Made by a program: the position numbers and the translations under genes. A DNA stretch of 6,762 nucleotides from Spirochaetaceae bacterium. Lineage in GTDB: Bacteria > Spirochaetota > Spirochaetia > Treponematales > Breznakiellaceae. Where the stretch lies: positions 1 through 6,762 of the forward strand of contig JAIRSS010000214.1 of assembly GCA_031255315.1 (NCBI GenBank), given 5' to 3'. Positions 1 through 6,540 of the stretch are shown one piece after another. The notes under the pieces were generated by a model that was not told the origin of the DNA, did no database searches, and was given only the letters and a program-made list of their open reading frames with translations. Position 1 is the stretch's first letter, and each line of letters starts with the position of its first letter.

Positions 1-935
1 GGCGGCTGTTCCCCGCGGCAGCGTTCGTCCGCCAGGGGGCAGCGCTCGGCAAAGGCGCAGCCTGAGATTTCGGTTACCGGCGTCCGGATTTCGCCCTTCA
101 GGGTTTCCGGCGTGTTCCGCGCCGCCTCTCCGCCGTTTCCCTCCCCGGCGGAACCCGCGACAGAAGAGAAGAGCAGCCGGGTGTAGGGATGCCGGGCGGT
201 TTGGTACAGGTCCGATGCCGGGGCTTCCTCCATGATTTCCCCCCGGTACATGACCCCTATGCGGTCGCAGAAATACGAAGCCGCCTTGAGGTCATGGGCG
301 ATGAACAGGAACGAGAGATTACGCCGTGAACGAATGTCCAGGAGCAGGTTCAGTATCTGCCCCTGAATGGAAACGTCCAGGGCGGACGCCACTTCGTCGC
401 AGATCAAAAGGTCCGGTTTCATCAGGAGGCCCCGCGCTATGGAGATGCGCTGCCGCTGGCCGCCCGAAAATTCCCCGGGCCGCCGTTCCAGATCCGCCGC
501 GCCAAGGCCCACTTCTTCAAGGATGGCCGCCGCTTCTTCCCGGGCCTGCTGTGCGCCGGGCCAGACGGAAGACCAGCGGTATCCCGATGTCAGGACATCG
601 TAAACCGTCATGCGGGGGTTGAGGGAACGGGCCGGGTCCTGGAACACGTACTTTACTTTTTCCCGGTACTTTTTGAGTTCCCCCCGTTTCAGGCTTCCCA
701 CCTCACTATTGTCCCGGTACAGGACGCTTCCCCCGTCGCTTTCGTACATGCGTACCAGGAGCCGGGCGGTCGTGGTTTTGCCGCACCCGGATTCCCCCAC
801 CAGGCCGTAGGTTTCATTTTCGCCGATAGAAAACGACACGCCGTTCACGGCGTAAACATAGCGGCCGAACCGGGCGAAGAATCCCGCTTCCAGGTTAAAC
901 CGCTTCCTGAGGTTTTGGGCCTTAATGATCGCCAT
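1..935 (-). CDS. dppF: Oligopeptide/dipeptide-type ABC transporter ATPase, DppF/OppF family (partial, C-terminus off the left edge)
   Basis: This is the second ATPase of the importer. It pairs with the DppD-like ATPase on the cytoplasmic face and hydrolyses ATP to drive uptake. I translated it by hand: 311 codons are open from the ATG at 935 to the window edge, with no stop. Visible motifs are Walker A GESGCGKT (residues 47-54), Q-loop Q99 in VFQDP, signature FSGGQRQR (156-163), Walker B LLICDE (D180, E181), D-loop SALD (184-187) and H-loop H214. After the nucleotide-binding domain come HPYTRLL (249-255) and the oligopeptide-type tail with C293, C299 and C306. The residue after the catalytic Glu is Val182, where most relatives have Pro (DEP). 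The start is supported by GGGGAGG six bases upstream, and it overlaps the preceding ATPase gene by 14 nt. The missing C-terminus is probably a few tens of residues. Family is certain; the substrate is unknown, so the symbol is family-level. Confidence 0.95.
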   Translation of the reverse strand, partial: MAIIKAQNLRKRFNLEAGFFARFGRYVYAVNGVSFSIGENETYGLVGESGCGKTTTARLLVRMYESDGGSVLYRDNSEVGSLKRGELKKYREKVKYVFQDPARSLNPRMTVYDVLTSGYRWSSVWPGAQQAREEAAAILEEVGLGAADLERRPGEFSGGQRQRISIARGLLMKPDLLICDEVASALDVSIQGQILNLLLDIRSRRNLSFLFIAHDLKAASYFCDRIGVMYRGEIMEEAPASDLYQTARHPYTRLLFSSVAGSAGEGNGGEAARNTPETLKGEIRTPVTEISGCAFAERCPLADERCRGEQP

Positions 936-1992
936 GCCGGGCCTCCCCGTTGCGAAGGGTATTCACGCGGACGCACCGCAGTTCATGGGGAACCGCCGAG
1001 CCGCCCCCGTTGGGTTCCGGGCCGGCCGCAGCAAGCGGCGGCAGCTCCGCCGCGCACTCAGGGGCGGCTTCGGGACACCGGGGGGCAAAGGGACAGCCGG
1101 GTTCCGGGTTTGCCGGATCGGTAACCTTTCCGGGGATGGGGGCCAGCCGCTCCCGTGAGTAGTGGCTCCCAAACCGGGGAGAGGCCGCGAGAAGGCCCCG
1201 GGTGTAGGGGTGGAGGGGATGGGACATGACAGCCCAGGCCTCCGCCGACTCCATCACGAGGCCGCCGTACATCACCATGACGCGGCTGGAAATGTCCGCC
1301 ACCAGTTCAATATCGTGGCTGATAAATATGATGGAAATAGCGCGTATACGTTGCAGGGTTTTAAGGAGATTCACAATCTGCCGCTGTATGGTTACGTCCA
1401 GGGCCGTGGTCGGCTCATCGGCAATGAGGAGCTCGCAGCCTTGGGCCAGGGCCAGGGCTATGCCGATGCGTTGAAGCTGGCCCCCCGAAAACTGGTGGGG
1501 AAAATTGAGCAGCCGCTCCCGGCCCCGTTCAAGCCCGGCCTCCAGGAGGAGGGCGGCGGCCTTTTCATCCGATTCCTGCCGGCCTATTCCGGGATCGCTG
1601 TTGCGGAAGGTTTCAAAGAACACAGCGGACATGTTTTGAAGCGGGTCGTAGGAGCGGCCCGGTTCTTGGAAGATCATCCCAATTTTCCTGCCCCGGTATT
1701 CCCGAAGCGCGGCGGCGTCAAGCCCGGCAAGTTCTTTCCCTTCGTAGCGTATGGACCCGGTTACCGAGGCGTTTTTGGGAAGCAGCGCCGGTATCGCCTG
1801 GGTGGTAACGCTCTTCCCGGAGCCGCTTTCCCCCACGACGCCCAGGACGCCGCCCCGTTCCAGGGTAAAGGACACCCCCCGCACCGCCTGTATCGCGGCG
1901 CGGGTAAAGCCCCGGAGAACGGAGAACTCAACGGCAAGGTCCCGGACTTCAAGCAGCGGCGCCCGCGGCGCGTGTGCGCGTTCCTTCATCAT
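922..1992 (-). CDS. dppD: Oligopeptide/dipeptide-type ABC transporter ATPase, DppD/OppD family
   Basis: This is the first of two ATPases powering the importer, a cytoplasmic protein docked on the two permeases. The 356-residue product has the usual length for DppD/OppD (about 320-350). It shows Walker A GESGSGKS (54-61), Q-loop Q109 in MIFQEP, signature FSGGQLQR (168-175), Walker B LLIADEP (D192, E193), D-loop TALD (196-199) and H-loop H226. The oligopeptide-transporter C-terminal region follows, with HPYTRGLLAASP (261-272) and the cysteine motif C300, C306, C313, plus C340. All catalytic residues are intact. The gene begins at ATG 1992, which overlaps the DppC stop as ATGA. A second in-frame ATG at 1989 is possible and sits seven bases from an AAAGG. 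The stop overlaps the next ATPase gene by 14 nt, so the two are probably translationally coupled. Symbol is family-level; substrate unknown. Confidence 0.96.
   Translation of the reverse strand: MMKERAHAPRAPLLEVRDLAVEFSVLRGFTRAAIQAVRGVSFTLERGGVLGVVGESGSGKSVTTQAIPALLPKNASVTGSIRYEGKELAGLDAAALREYRGRKIGMIFQEPGRSYDPLQNMSAVFFETFRNSDPGIGRQESDEKAAALLLEAGLERGRERLLNFPHQFSGGQLQRIGIALALAQGCELLIADEPTTALDVTIQRQIVNLLKTLQRIRAISIIFISHDIELVADISSRVMVMYGGLVMESAEAWAVMSHPLHPYTRGLLAASPRFGSHYSRERLAPIPGKVTDPANPEPGCPFAPRCPEAAPECAAELPPLAAAGPEPNGGGSAVPHELRCVRVNTLRNGEARHGDH
942..948 (-). promoter_or_regulatory. Ribosome binding site of the DppF-like ATPase
   Basis: GGGGAGG on the minus strand is six bases before ATG 935. 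It lies inside the end of the upstream ATPase gene and fixes the start of the second ATPase. Confidence 0.8.
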
Positions 1993-3080
1993 TTCGCCTT
2001 TTTCTCCCGCTTCCTTCTAAGGCCCCGCAGCCCCGGTCCAAATACCGTGTGATACGGATCGTAGTAATCCCGCAGCGCGTCGCCGATGAAATTAAACGCC
2101 AGGGTTACGGTCAGGAGGAACCACACCGGATTGAGGAGCCAGGGGTAGTTCCGTAAATTGTTCACGGTTGAGATGTCCCGCTTGATAAGGGACCCCCAGC
2201 TTACCGCCGGGTCCACGATGCCCAGGCCCAGATACGAAAGGGTGGTCTCCGTCATGATGAAGCCCGGCACGCTCAGGGCGATGCTCACGATGAGGAGGCT
2301 CGCGATCTGGGGGATGATGTGCCGGAAGATGATTACCACAGACGGGATCATTTCAAGCTGGGCGTTGAGTACGAATTCTTCCCGTTTAATGGCGTGTACC
2401 ATGCCCCGTATAGTCCGGGCGGAGCCGGGCCAGCCAACTAGGGAAAGGATCAGGGTTATCATCATGTAGGACCGGCCTGAATCCATGGTGGACGAAAGGA
2501 GGGAACGCAGGAAAAGTATCAGATAGAGGCCGGGGATGAGCATGAAGAATTCGGAGAAGCGCATGATGGTCCAATCGGTCATGCCGCCGAAGTACCCTGA
2601 AAGGCCGCCGAACAGTATCGCCAGGACCAGGGATATGGCGGTGGCGATAAACCCTATGGTAAGGGAGATGCGGCTGCCGTACACGATGCGGGAAAACAGG
2701 TCCCGCCCCAGGTTGTCCGCTCCCATGAAAAACACGGGGTAGCCGCCCGGTTCGGGGGCAAAGAGATGCCGGTCCGCGGGAATAAGGCCCCACAGCTTGT
2801 ACGGCTCCCCCGTGCCGAAAAACCTGACGCCGCCGTATTGCCCCCGTACCCGGACATAGCGCCAGTTGATGGTGTTGACCACCCTGGCGTGCTGGGCCTG
2901 TATCTTCCCCTGGTAGAACCGCATATTCGGCGGATGATAGGTCATCTCCGGGAAGGTCGTGGTTGGGGAGTAGGGGGCGATAAATTCGGCGAAGCCCATC
3001 AGAAGATAGAAGATGATGAGAACGGCGAGGGACGCCATCCCCAAAGGCCGGGCCCTAAGATATGTAAGAAACCGCTTCAT
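1989..3080 (-). CDS. dppC: Peptide/nickel-type ABC transporter permease, DppC/OppC family
   Basis: This is one of the two inner-membrane permeases forming the transport channel. From the chosen start it is 363 residues, longer than a usual DppC (about 300). There is a short cytoplasmic N-terminus, TM1 at about 14-34, then a long extracytoplasmic segment (about 35-125), then about five more membrane segments (near 138-160, 176-196, 204-220, 256-276 and 316-335). Family motifs include ADNLGRDLFSRIVYGSRIS (121-139), LSYLGLG (281-287), SWGSLI (294-299) and FIGDALRDYYDP (331-342). The EAA coupling loop (about 225-257) keeps FRHIIP but has Met244 where the conserved Gly belongs. I chose ATG 3080 because AGGGGAG lies eight bases upstream and because MKRFLTYLRARPLG is a typical N-terminus. 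An in-frame GTG at 3128 lacks a ribosome site and falls in a repeat. The stop overlaps the next gene as ATGA. Symbol is family-level. Confidence 0.94.
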   Translation of the reverse strand: MKRFLTYLRARPLGMASLAVLIIFYLLMGFAEFIAPYSPTTTFPEMTYHPPNMRFYQGKIQAQHARVVNTINWRYVRVRGQYGGVRFFGTGEPYKLWGLIPADRHLFAPEPGGYPVFFMGADNLGRDLFSRIVYGSRISLTIGFIATAISLVLAILFGGLSGYFGGMTDWTIMRFSEFFMLIPGLYLILFLRSLLSSTMDSGRSYMMITLILSLVGWPGSARTIRGMVHAIKREEFVLNAQLEMIPSVVIIFRHIIPQIASLLIVSIALSVPGFIMTETTLSYLGLGIVDPAVSWGSLIKRDISTVNNLRNYPWLLNPVWFLLTVTLAFNFIGDALRDYYDPYHTVFGPGLRGLRRKREKKAK

Positions 3081-3088
3081 TTTTGGCG

Positions 3089-3095
3089 CTCCCCT
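3089..3095 (-). promoter_or_regulatory. Ribosome binding site deciding the DppC start
   Basis: AGGGGAG on the minus strand lies eight bases before ATG 3080. It is the only good Shine-Dalgarno in the 105-nt gap and rules in favour of the 363-residue product over the GTG start at 3128. Confidence 0.8.
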
Positions 3096-3121
3096 ATCCC
3101 GGCGGCGTGGAAAATACAAAA

Positions 3122-3142
3122 GGTCCACAGATTACACAGATT
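3122..3142. repeat. Intergenic CCACAGATTACACAGATT-type repeat, copy 1
   Basis: This lies in the 105-nt gap between the DppB and DppC genes. It reads GGTCCACAGATTACACAGAT on the plus strand, starting at 3122, and contains two CAGATT units about 10 bp apart. Bases 3122-3137 match copy 2 (6308-6323, GGTCCGCAGATTACAC) with one mismatch. Such short-period CAGATTACACAGATT tracts are known as dispersed intergenic repeats in several phyla, including spirochaetes. That attribution is from memory and not tested here. The rest of the gap holds only the DppC ribosome site and a short palindrome. Confidence 0.55.
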
Positions 3143-3185
3143 GCGTTGATTTACGGAAGGCTTCCCCGCCTCCCGGTTAATCACC

Positions 3186-4304
3186 TCATTCCTTCCCATA
3201 GCGTATCCGTGGATCAACGAGCGCCAGGGTTATATCCGCCAGGACCATGCCCAGAAGGACCAGGAACGAGATGAACATGAGGTTCGCCAGCACCAGGTTG
3301 ATGTCTTCCTGCAAGACCGCCTCGTACATGAGCCGGCCTATGCCGGGATAGGCGAAGATGATCTCCAGGATAAGGGAGCCGGAGAACAGGCTCGCCAGAA
3401 GATTGGCGCTTCCGGTGATGTACGGGTTCAGGGTGTTTCTGAAGGCGTGGTTAAAGTAGACCCGCCACTCCCGGATGCCCCGGGAACGGAGGCTCGTGAT
3501 GTAGGGCTGGCCCAGCTGATCCAGCATGGTCGCCCGTATCATCCGCAGGGTCCCCCCTATCCCCCCCAGGAAGGACGCGAGGAGGGGAAGAAAGATATGA
3601 TGGGCGTAGGAAAAAACGAAACGCCCCGGAGCGGACGCAAACGGGAAGGGGGGATAGGCGGTTACCGGGAAGAGGCCCGTTATTGACGCGAAAAGCTGCA
3701 ACAGAATAAGAAGCAGTATCCCCGGAAAGGCGTGGAGCACCAGGGCGAAGAAGGTTACCGCCAGGTCCGCGGCGGTTCCGGCCTTGGTGGAAAAGTAGAC
3801 CCCCAGCAAAAACGAGAAGAAGGTGATGAGTACCAGTGAAATGACGTTGAGCAGCGCCGAATTGGCCATGCGGGAAGCGATAAGAAATGACACCGGCGCG
3901 CGGGAGATGAGGCTGGTCCCCAGGTCGCCGCGCAGAACCCTGCCCAGCCAGCGGAAATACTGAATGGAGAACGGCTGGTCCAGCCCCAGGGCGGCCCGCT
4001 GCGCTTCAAGCTGTTCCAGGTTCAGGGCATCCCGGTTCCGCCCCGCCCGGCCCTGATCTTCACTGAAAAGCTGCTGCATCATGATCTGATCCACGATGTC
4101 GCCCGGGGCAAGCTCCATAAGGCCGAATACCGCGAATCCCAGGATAAAGAGCGTTACCGCCATGGTGATGAGCCGGCTCGTGATGTACGCGGCCAGGGGC
4201 GCTTTCCGCTTGAACCCGTAGAAGGGCCGCAGCAACACCGCCGCAATCCCGGATAAACCGGCCCCCCGCCGGGTCTGCCGGTCCCCCGCGCCCGTCCCGG
4301 TCAC
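3186..4304 (-). CDS. dppB: Peptide/nickel-type ABC transporter permease, DppB/OppB family
   Basis: This is the partner inner-membrane permease; with the DppC subunit it makes the channel. It has 372 residues, against about 310-340 usual for DppB. The extra length is a basic, Gly-rich N-terminus of about 37 residues before the family-typical YITSRLI (40-46). TM1 is at about 45-65 and is followed by ELAPGD (64-69), the DppB hallmark. The extracytoplasmic loop ends in RGDLGTSL (125-132). Further membrane segments lie near 149-171, 180-206, 232-250, 298-318 and 340-363. The EAA loop (about 268-290) keeps its glycine (G276) and ends NHAFRN. The C-terminal FAYPGIGRLMYEAV (317-330) and LVDPRIRYG (362-370) are classic. 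The start is GTG, overlapping the binding-protein stop as GTGA. No Shine-Dalgarno is visible, so translation probably depends on reinitiation. A start further in, nearer residue 37, cannot be excluded. Symbol is family-level. Confidence 0.94.
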   Translation of the reverse strand: MTGTGAGDRQTRRGAGLSGIAAVLLRPFYGFKRKAPLAAYITSRLITMAVTLFILGFAVFGLMELAPGDIVDQIMMQQLFSEDQGRAGRNRDALNLEQLEAQRAALGLDQPFSIQYFRWLGRVLRGDLGTSLISRAPVSFLIASRMANSALLNVISLVLITFFSFLLGVYFSTKAGTAADLAVTFFALVLHAFPGILLLILLQLFASITGLFPVTAYPPFPFASAPGRFVFSYAHHIFLPLLASFLGGIGGTLRMIRATMLDQLGQPYITSLRSRGIREWRVYFNHAFRNTLNPYITGSANLLASLFSGSLILEIIFAYPGIGRLMYEAVLQEDINLVLANLMFISFLVLLGMVLADITLALVDPRIRYGKE

Positions 4305-6193
4305 GGCTTTAGGAATAGGTGGGTTGTTTCAAACCCATTGGTGTTGTCAAAATATACGTTTGCCTGATCCCACCGGTCCCGGAGCGCGGCAAAACTGCGG
4401 GGCCGTACCAGGTAAATCACCGGGCATTGTTCCAGGATGATTGCCTGATATTCGTCCCATATCGCCTTTGCCTTTTCCTGATCAATCGTGTACGCCCCTT
4501 CGTTGTACAGGTAATCAACGCGCGCCTCCCAATCGGTGGCGGGCTGCGGCTGAAGGGGATACCACATGTGGAGGTTCCCGGTAGAGGGCCAGACGTTGCT
4601 CCCCTGGGTGGGGAAGATATTCGCCCCCGAAAGCCCCATGATCATGGACTGCCAATCGAAAGTCGTGAACAGCTGCTCCACCATCTTTTGGAAATCCAGG
4701 GTCCTGATGTTCAGCTTGATCCCCGCCTGCGCCAGTTCATCCATGAAGATAGAAGCGATGTCGGTATTGATGGAACTGTCGGAACGGATGGTCAAGTCGA
4801 ATTCCACCGCCCGCCCCGCGCCGTCCCGGAGAACCCCCTCCCCGTCCCGGCTGAACCCGATGGATTCCAGGAGCGCCAGAGCACGGGATTGATCGTAGAG
4901 GTATTGAAGTTGGATACCGCCGTTGTAATACGGGTTGGGTTCGGGAAAAAAGTTGAGTTTAGGTTCCGCAAGCCCCCGGTATACCTGGCTGATGATCCGG
5001 TCCCGGTTCAGGAGGCAGCTCATGGCCTGGCGGAATTCCTTTTGGGTGAACCATTCGTAGTACGGGGCGTCCTTGTTTACCGGGTTTTGGTTGAAGATCC
5101 ACATACTAGCGCTCAGGGCGCCTTCCGCGTTGAACACAGTGTAATCGGTACGGAAGTTCTTCCCAAAGAGGCGCTGGAAGAACCCGGCAATACCGGTTTT
5201 CGCTTCCCGGAACTGTTTATTGACCAGTTCGTCCAGGTCTTCGGGACGCAGGCCGTATGAGTCGGTATCCCCCTGCTTAAACAGCAGAAGCTGGGTGTTT
5301 TCGTCCGGGATAATCCGGGCGATTTCTTCTTCGTAAAAGGGAAGGGAAAGGCCGCTAACCGCGTCCTTGTCCCAATAGGCGGGGTTGCGTTTATACACCA
5401 GCCGCTGTTGGGGCGTGTATTCCACCAGGAACCACTTTCCCATAGAAGGGATGGTCCGGGGATCGGTTTCCACATTGAAAAGGTCCAGGACGCCCTGAAC
5501 GCCCCGTTCCCGTTTCGCTTCCTCGTAGCCTGTACGGGGTGCTATGTCCCGGTTGGTTGCAAGGAGGGGCTCGGCCACGATGCGGGGAAAATGAAAGACA
5601 AACCGGCGGTCGTCCAGCTTCTCAATATCAATGCGGGCTTCGGTCCCGTCGGGCATGGTTACAAACTGGCTGTTATACAAGGAACTGTTGAAAGCCGGGT
5701 CCCCTTCGATCTCGTTATACCAGAAAACAATGTCGTCGCTGGTAACCGGAACCTTCCGGTCCGAGTCATACCACGTCCAGTAGAGGTCGTCCCGGAGGGT
5801 ATAGATCACGTCCAGGGTACCCGCGTCTTCGTCCGCGATGATTTCCGCCGAGGCGCAGTGGGGCTTCCACTGCCGGGTTACCGTATCGTAATCGGAAAGA
5901 TAATCCTGCATGGCGCCTACCACGGCACTGGTGGCGCTGTCCCCTTCGGATACCTGAATATTGAAACTCTTGGGGTCTGCGCTGACGACGCTGTTCCAGG
6001 TTCCGCCCAATCTTCCGGGGACAAATTCTTCGCCCCGCCAGGGTTTGCTCACGGTTTTGGCAAGAATGGTTTCCAGCCCCTCAAGCCCCAGGGCGTTAAT
6101 GGCTTCCTCTGAAAGCTCCTCATTACCGGAGCAGGCCGTAACGAAAAAGAGAATACCCGCACACAGAACAGAAATACCGAGTTGTTTTTTCAT
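4301..6193 (-). CDS. Lipoprotein substrate-binding protein of an Opp/Dpp-type ABC importer (SBP_bac_5 family)
   Basis: This is the extracytoplasmic solute receptor that delivers substrate to the DppBC-like channel. From ATG 6193 it is 630 residues, at the long end of the family (usually 500-600). A lipoprotein signal peptide is clear: MKK, a hydrophobic stretch (5-20) and the lipobox VTAC with lipidated C21, followed by Ser. Family landmarks in order are GGTWNSV (63-69), VPVTSDDIVFWYNEI (148-162), GKWFLVEYTP followed by a Tyr/Arg-rich stretch to AYWDKD (252-277), FRQAMSCLLNRDRI (387-400), FFPEPNPYYN (415-424), DWQSMIMG (513-520) and CPVIYLVRP (590-598). It leads the operon and is probably the most expressed gene. 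Upstream in-frame TTG 6229 and ATG 6211 were rejected, because the TTG is part of a -35 box and neither has a ribosome site. The ligand could be a peptide or an oligosaccharide; sequence alone does not decide. Confidence 0.94.
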   Translation of the reverse strand: MKKQLGISVLCAGILFFVTACSGNEELSEEAINALGLEGLETILAKTVSKPWRGEEFVPGRLGGTWNSVVSADPKSFNIQVSEGDSATSAVVGAMQDYLSDYDTVTRQWKPHCASAEIIADEDAGTLDVIYTLRDDLYWTWYDSDRKVPVTSDDIVFWYNEIEGDPAFNSSLYNSQFVTMPDGTEARIDIEKLDDRRFVFHFPRIVAEPLLATNRDIAPRTGYEEAKRERGVQGVLDLFNVETDPRTIPSMGKWFLVEYTPQQRLVYKRNPAYWDKDAVSGLSLPFYEEEIARIIPDENTQLLLFKQGDTDSYGLRPEDLDELVNKQFREAKTGIAGFFQRLFGKNFRTDYTVFNAEGALSASMWIFNQNPVNKDAPYYEWFTQKEFRQAMSCLLNRDRIISQVYRGLAEPKLNFFPEPNPYYNGGIQLQYLYDQSRALALLESIGFSRDGEGVLRDGAGRAVEFDLTIRSDSSINTDIASIFMDELAQAGIKLNIRTLDFQKMVEQLFTTFDWQSMIMGLSGANIFPTQGSNVWPSTGNLHMWYPLQPQPATDWEARVDYLYNEGAYTIDQEKAKAIWDEYQAIILEQCPVIYLVRPRSFAALRDRWDQANVYFDNTNGFETTHLFLKP

Positions 6194-6200
6194 AGGGATT

Positions 6201-6229
6201 ATCTTAGCCATCGGGGGAACGGGTGTCAA
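6201..6229 (-). promoter_or_regulatory. Sigma70-type promoter of the transporter operon
   Basis: On the minus strand TTGACA (6229-6224, perfect -35) is followed by a 17-bp spacer and TAAGAT (6206-6201, four of six matches to TATAAT). This is the optimal geometry. The predicted transcription start is near 6194-6193, at or next to the A of the binding-protein ATG. An imperfect direct repeat CACCCGCTT (6240-6232) / CACCCGTTC (6225-6217), 15 bp apart, straddles the -35 and could be an operator. That last point is speculative. Confidence 0.65.
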
Positions 6230-6307
6230 TTAAGCGGGTGATGTGCGGGACTTATTGTAATCCATGGGATATACTAGGACCTTGTAAAGGCTAAAAGGCA
6301 GGAATAC

Positions 6308-6340
6308 GGTCCGCAGATTACACGAGATTACCACAGATTT
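6308..6340. repeat. Intergenic CAGATTAC-type repeat, copy 2
   Basis: The plus strand holds three AGATT units (at 6315, 6325 and 6335), each 10 bp from the next, about one helical turn. The leading 16 bases match copy 1 (3122-3137) with one mismatch. It sits between the promoter and the hairpin cluster in the non-coding spacer upstream of the operon. Confidence 0.5.
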
Positions 6341-6437
6341 TTCGTATCAACCGGGTTCGTAATCCGGGACCTTGTTGTCATGTATTTTTGTCATTTAGTG
6401 TTTCGAGGTACTAGCCAATCTTCCGAATGCGGTGGAT

Positions 6438-6454
6438 GGAACCTGTAAAGTTCC
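6438..6454. other. Small GGAAC/GTTCC hairpin
   Basis: GGAAC (6438-6442) pairs with GTTCC (6450-6454) around a 7-nt loop. It is the third stem-loop within about 100 nt; alone it would be unremarkable. Confidence 0.35.
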
Positions 6455-6480
6455 CGGTATGAAAATGAACCATGACCCGG

Positions 6481-6491
6481 CCCCGAAGGGG
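6481..6491 (-). other. Small hairpin with UUCG-type loop
   Basis: On the minus strand CCCCTTCGGGG folds into a stem capped by C(UUCG)G or a UUC triloop. It begins only five bases after the larger hairpin 6497-6540 and may belong to the same folded RNA. Confidence 0.4.
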
Positions 6492-6496
6492 TGGAG

Positions 6497-6540
6497 TGGT
6501 TTTTGCGGTGCCCGCTCACCAGGCACTTGAGCAAAAACCA
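6497..6540. other. Perfect 10-bp inverted repeat with an inner stem (hairpin, possible structured RNA)
   Basis: TGGTTTTTGC (6497-6506) and GCAAAAACCA (6531-6540) are perfect reverse complements. Inside them GTGCC (6508-6512) pairs with GGCAC (6522-6526) around a 9-nt loop, with an asymmetric 1x4 internal loop between the stems. No T-run follows on either strand, so it is not a canonical terminator. It could be an RNA element, a protein-binding palindrome or the core of a small repeat. Strand is unknown. Confidence 0.55.

Noticed and set aside
1162..2052. Plus-strand open frame of 296 codons
   Set aside because: It lies opposite the DppD-like ATPase, whose motifs are all intact on the minus strand. 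The plus-strand product has no recognisable domain, and high GC makes long antisense frames common.
3081..3128. GTG at 3128 as the DppC start (16 extra residues)
   Set aside because: It has no Shine-Dalgarno, falls inside the CAGATT repeat, and the extra residues do not resemble a permease N-terminus; ATG 3080 has AGGGGAG at good spacing.
3155..3165. Palindrome GGAAGGCTTCC in the DppB-DppC gap as a terminator
   Set aside because: The loop is too small for a strong RNA hairpin and no T-run follows on the minus strand.
4319..5260. Plus-strand open frame of 313 codons, and another at 5408-6112
   Set aside because: Both are antisense shadows of the binding-protein gene, with no ribosome site and no family motifs.
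6194..6229. TTG 6229 or ATG 6211 as the binding-protein start
   Set aside because: The TTG is the start of a perfect -35 box and ATG 6211 lies in the promoter spacer. The lipoprotein signal peptide fits best from the MKK start at 6193.
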